This document shows positions 5,768-6,270 of a stretch of 6,270 nucleotides of DNA, piece by piece. The stretch is from an uncultured Eubacteriales bacterium (GTDB taxonomy: Bacteria; Bacillota; Clostridia; Monoglobales; Monoglobaceae): the NCBI GenBank assembly GCA_905205855.1, contig CAJLFL010000115.1, positions 1 through 6,270 of the forward strand. The letters run 5' to 3'. The notes below the pieces were generated by a model, which did no database searches, was not told the DNA's origin, and was given only the letters and a program-made list of their open reading frames with translations. The position numbers were made by a program, and so were the translations under genes. The first letter of the stretch is position 1, and every line of letters begins with the position of its first letter.

Positions 5768-6181
5768 ATGACAAAAATATCCGTTAGATACGGCGAAACT
5801 GATAAAATGGGTGTAGTATATCATGCAAATTATTTTCCATGGTTTGAGATAGGCCGGGAAGAACTTTTTAAAGCGTACGGAACAAGCTATGCAGAGGCTG
5901 AAAGCCGCGGACTTATGATGCCGCTGGTAGATTGCTATGCAAAATTTCATTGCGGAGCAAAATACGGTGACGAAGTATGGATAGAGGTTGTTCCGGAAAA
6001 GCTTGGTCCTGTCAAATGTAAATTTTCATACAAAGCATTCAGATGCTCTGACGACAAATTACTTACTACGGGATATACAACCCATTGTTTTACGAACACG
6101 GATATGCGCCCCCTTAACCTCAAAAAAACTTATCCGGATTTTTATGATATATTATGCAAAATGAGTGGTGATGTGAAGTGA
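5768..6181 (+). CDS. Acyl-CoA thioesterase of the YbgC/FadM hotdog family, 137 aa
   Basis: Small hotdog-fold enzyme predicted to hydrolyse acyl-CoA thioesters in the cytosol. The N-terminal signature VRYGETDKMGVVYHANYF followed by WFEIGREEL is diagnostic: the Asp of ETDxMGxVYHxNY is the expected catalytic residue (D12 from ATG 5768), with H19 and Y22 nearby. The length is normal for the family (about 130-140). Chain length and substrate cannot be read from the sequence; homologues act on short- or medium-chain acyl-CoA, or associate with phospholipid synthesis or the Tol-Pal system in Gram-negatives. The start is ambiguous: ATG 5768 has GGTGA (5754-5758) 9 nt upstream, while GTG 5762, two codons earlier, has AGGG (5747-5750) 11 nt upstream. 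It follows pyk by 35 nt with no terminator. Its stop overlaps the next start by 4 nt, so translation with the phosphatidyltransferase is probably coupled. Confidence 0.88.
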   Translation: MTKISVRYGETDKMGVVYHANYFPWFEIGREELFKAYGTSYAEAESRGLMMPLVDCYAKFHCGAKYGDEVWIEVVPEKLGPVKCKFSYKAFRCSDDKLLTTGYTTHCFTNTDMRPLNLKKTYPDFYDILCKMSGDVK

Positions 6182-6270
6182 TACCCAACTATTTGACAAC
6201 GGCAAGGCTTATTTTGGTGCCGGTTTTTGCGTATTTGGTTCTTGGCGCAGAAAATTTGCCTGCCGCAGCT
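6178..6270 (+). CDS. pgsA: CDP-alcohol phosphatidyltransferase, probably CDP-diacylglycerol-glycerol-3-phosphate 3-phosphatidyltransferase, 5' part only
   Basis: The first 31 codons are present and the gene runs off the right edge. Starting at GTG 6178 the protein reads MIPNYLTTARLILVPVFAYL and continues hydrophobically. The pattern [NI]-x-N-x-LT-x-x-R-x-x-x-[VI]-P-[VF], leading into a first membrane helix, is the usual N-terminus of PgsA, an integral membrane enzyme that starts phosphatidylglycerol synthesis. The catalytic DGxxAR...GxxxD motif lies outside the window, so another member of the family is possible. The start overlaps the thioesterase stop (GTGA, 6178-6181). GGTGAT (6167-6172), 5 nt upstream, serves as Shine-Dalgarno. 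It is probably the fourth gene of the mtrB-pyk operon. Confidence 0.8.
   Translation, partial: MIPNYLTTARLILVPVFAYLVLGAENLPAAA

Overview
The window reads as a chromosomal segment of a low-to-moderate GC Gram-positive anaerobe of the class Clostridia. Evidence: a surface protein with three C-terminal SLH repeats, a pyruvate kinase of the Bacillus/Clostridium type with an extra PEP-utilising domain, strong Shine-Dalgarno sequences with frequent GTG/TTG starts, and sigma-A-like TTGACA/TATAAT promoters. Genus cannot be fixed from the sequence; an SLH-rich gut Clostridia lineage is a reasonable guess, no more.

Layout. (1) 1-148, minus strand: the first 49 codons of an NAD(P)H-hydrate epimerase (YjeF N-terminal family), running off the left edge, with its own SD and a plausible extended -10 promoter. 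(2) 287-1078, plus strand: a stand-alone phage-type N-acetylmuramoyl-L-alanine amidase (Amidase_3 endolysin). It has no signal peptide, carries a coiled-coil/SLH-like C-terminal tail, and contains a strong internal SD plus TTG start predicted to give a separate 78-residue C-terminal product. (3) 1082-1113: an 11-bp terminator hairpin between this gene and the convergent next one. (4) 1125-3389, minus strand: a secreted, SLH-anchored surface protein of unknown function. (5) 3390-3718: a divergent intergenic region with a promoter for the surface protein, an inverted repeat, a perfect consensus sigma-A promoter facing right, and a leader of about 135 nt. (6) 3719 to the right edge, plus strand: a compact operon of mtrB (TRAP, the tryptophan-activated RNA-binding attenuation protein), pyk (pyruvate kinase), a YbgC/FadM-like acyl-CoA thioesterase, and the start of a CDP-alcohol phosphatidyltransferase (probably pgsA). 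Gaps are 25 nt, 35 nt and a 4-nt overlap.

How the parts relate. The left half is metabolite repair plus two cell-envelope proteins in separate transcription units. The right half is one transcription unit joining a regulatory RNA-binding protein, the last step of glycolysis, and acyl-CoA/phospholipid functions. The two most notable points are TRAP as the first gene of a pyruvate kinase operon (not beside folE or trp genes), and the internal translation start that would make the endolysin a two-product gene. I see no CRISPR array, transposase, tRNA or rRNA. Nothing here amounts to a clearly new multi-gene system.
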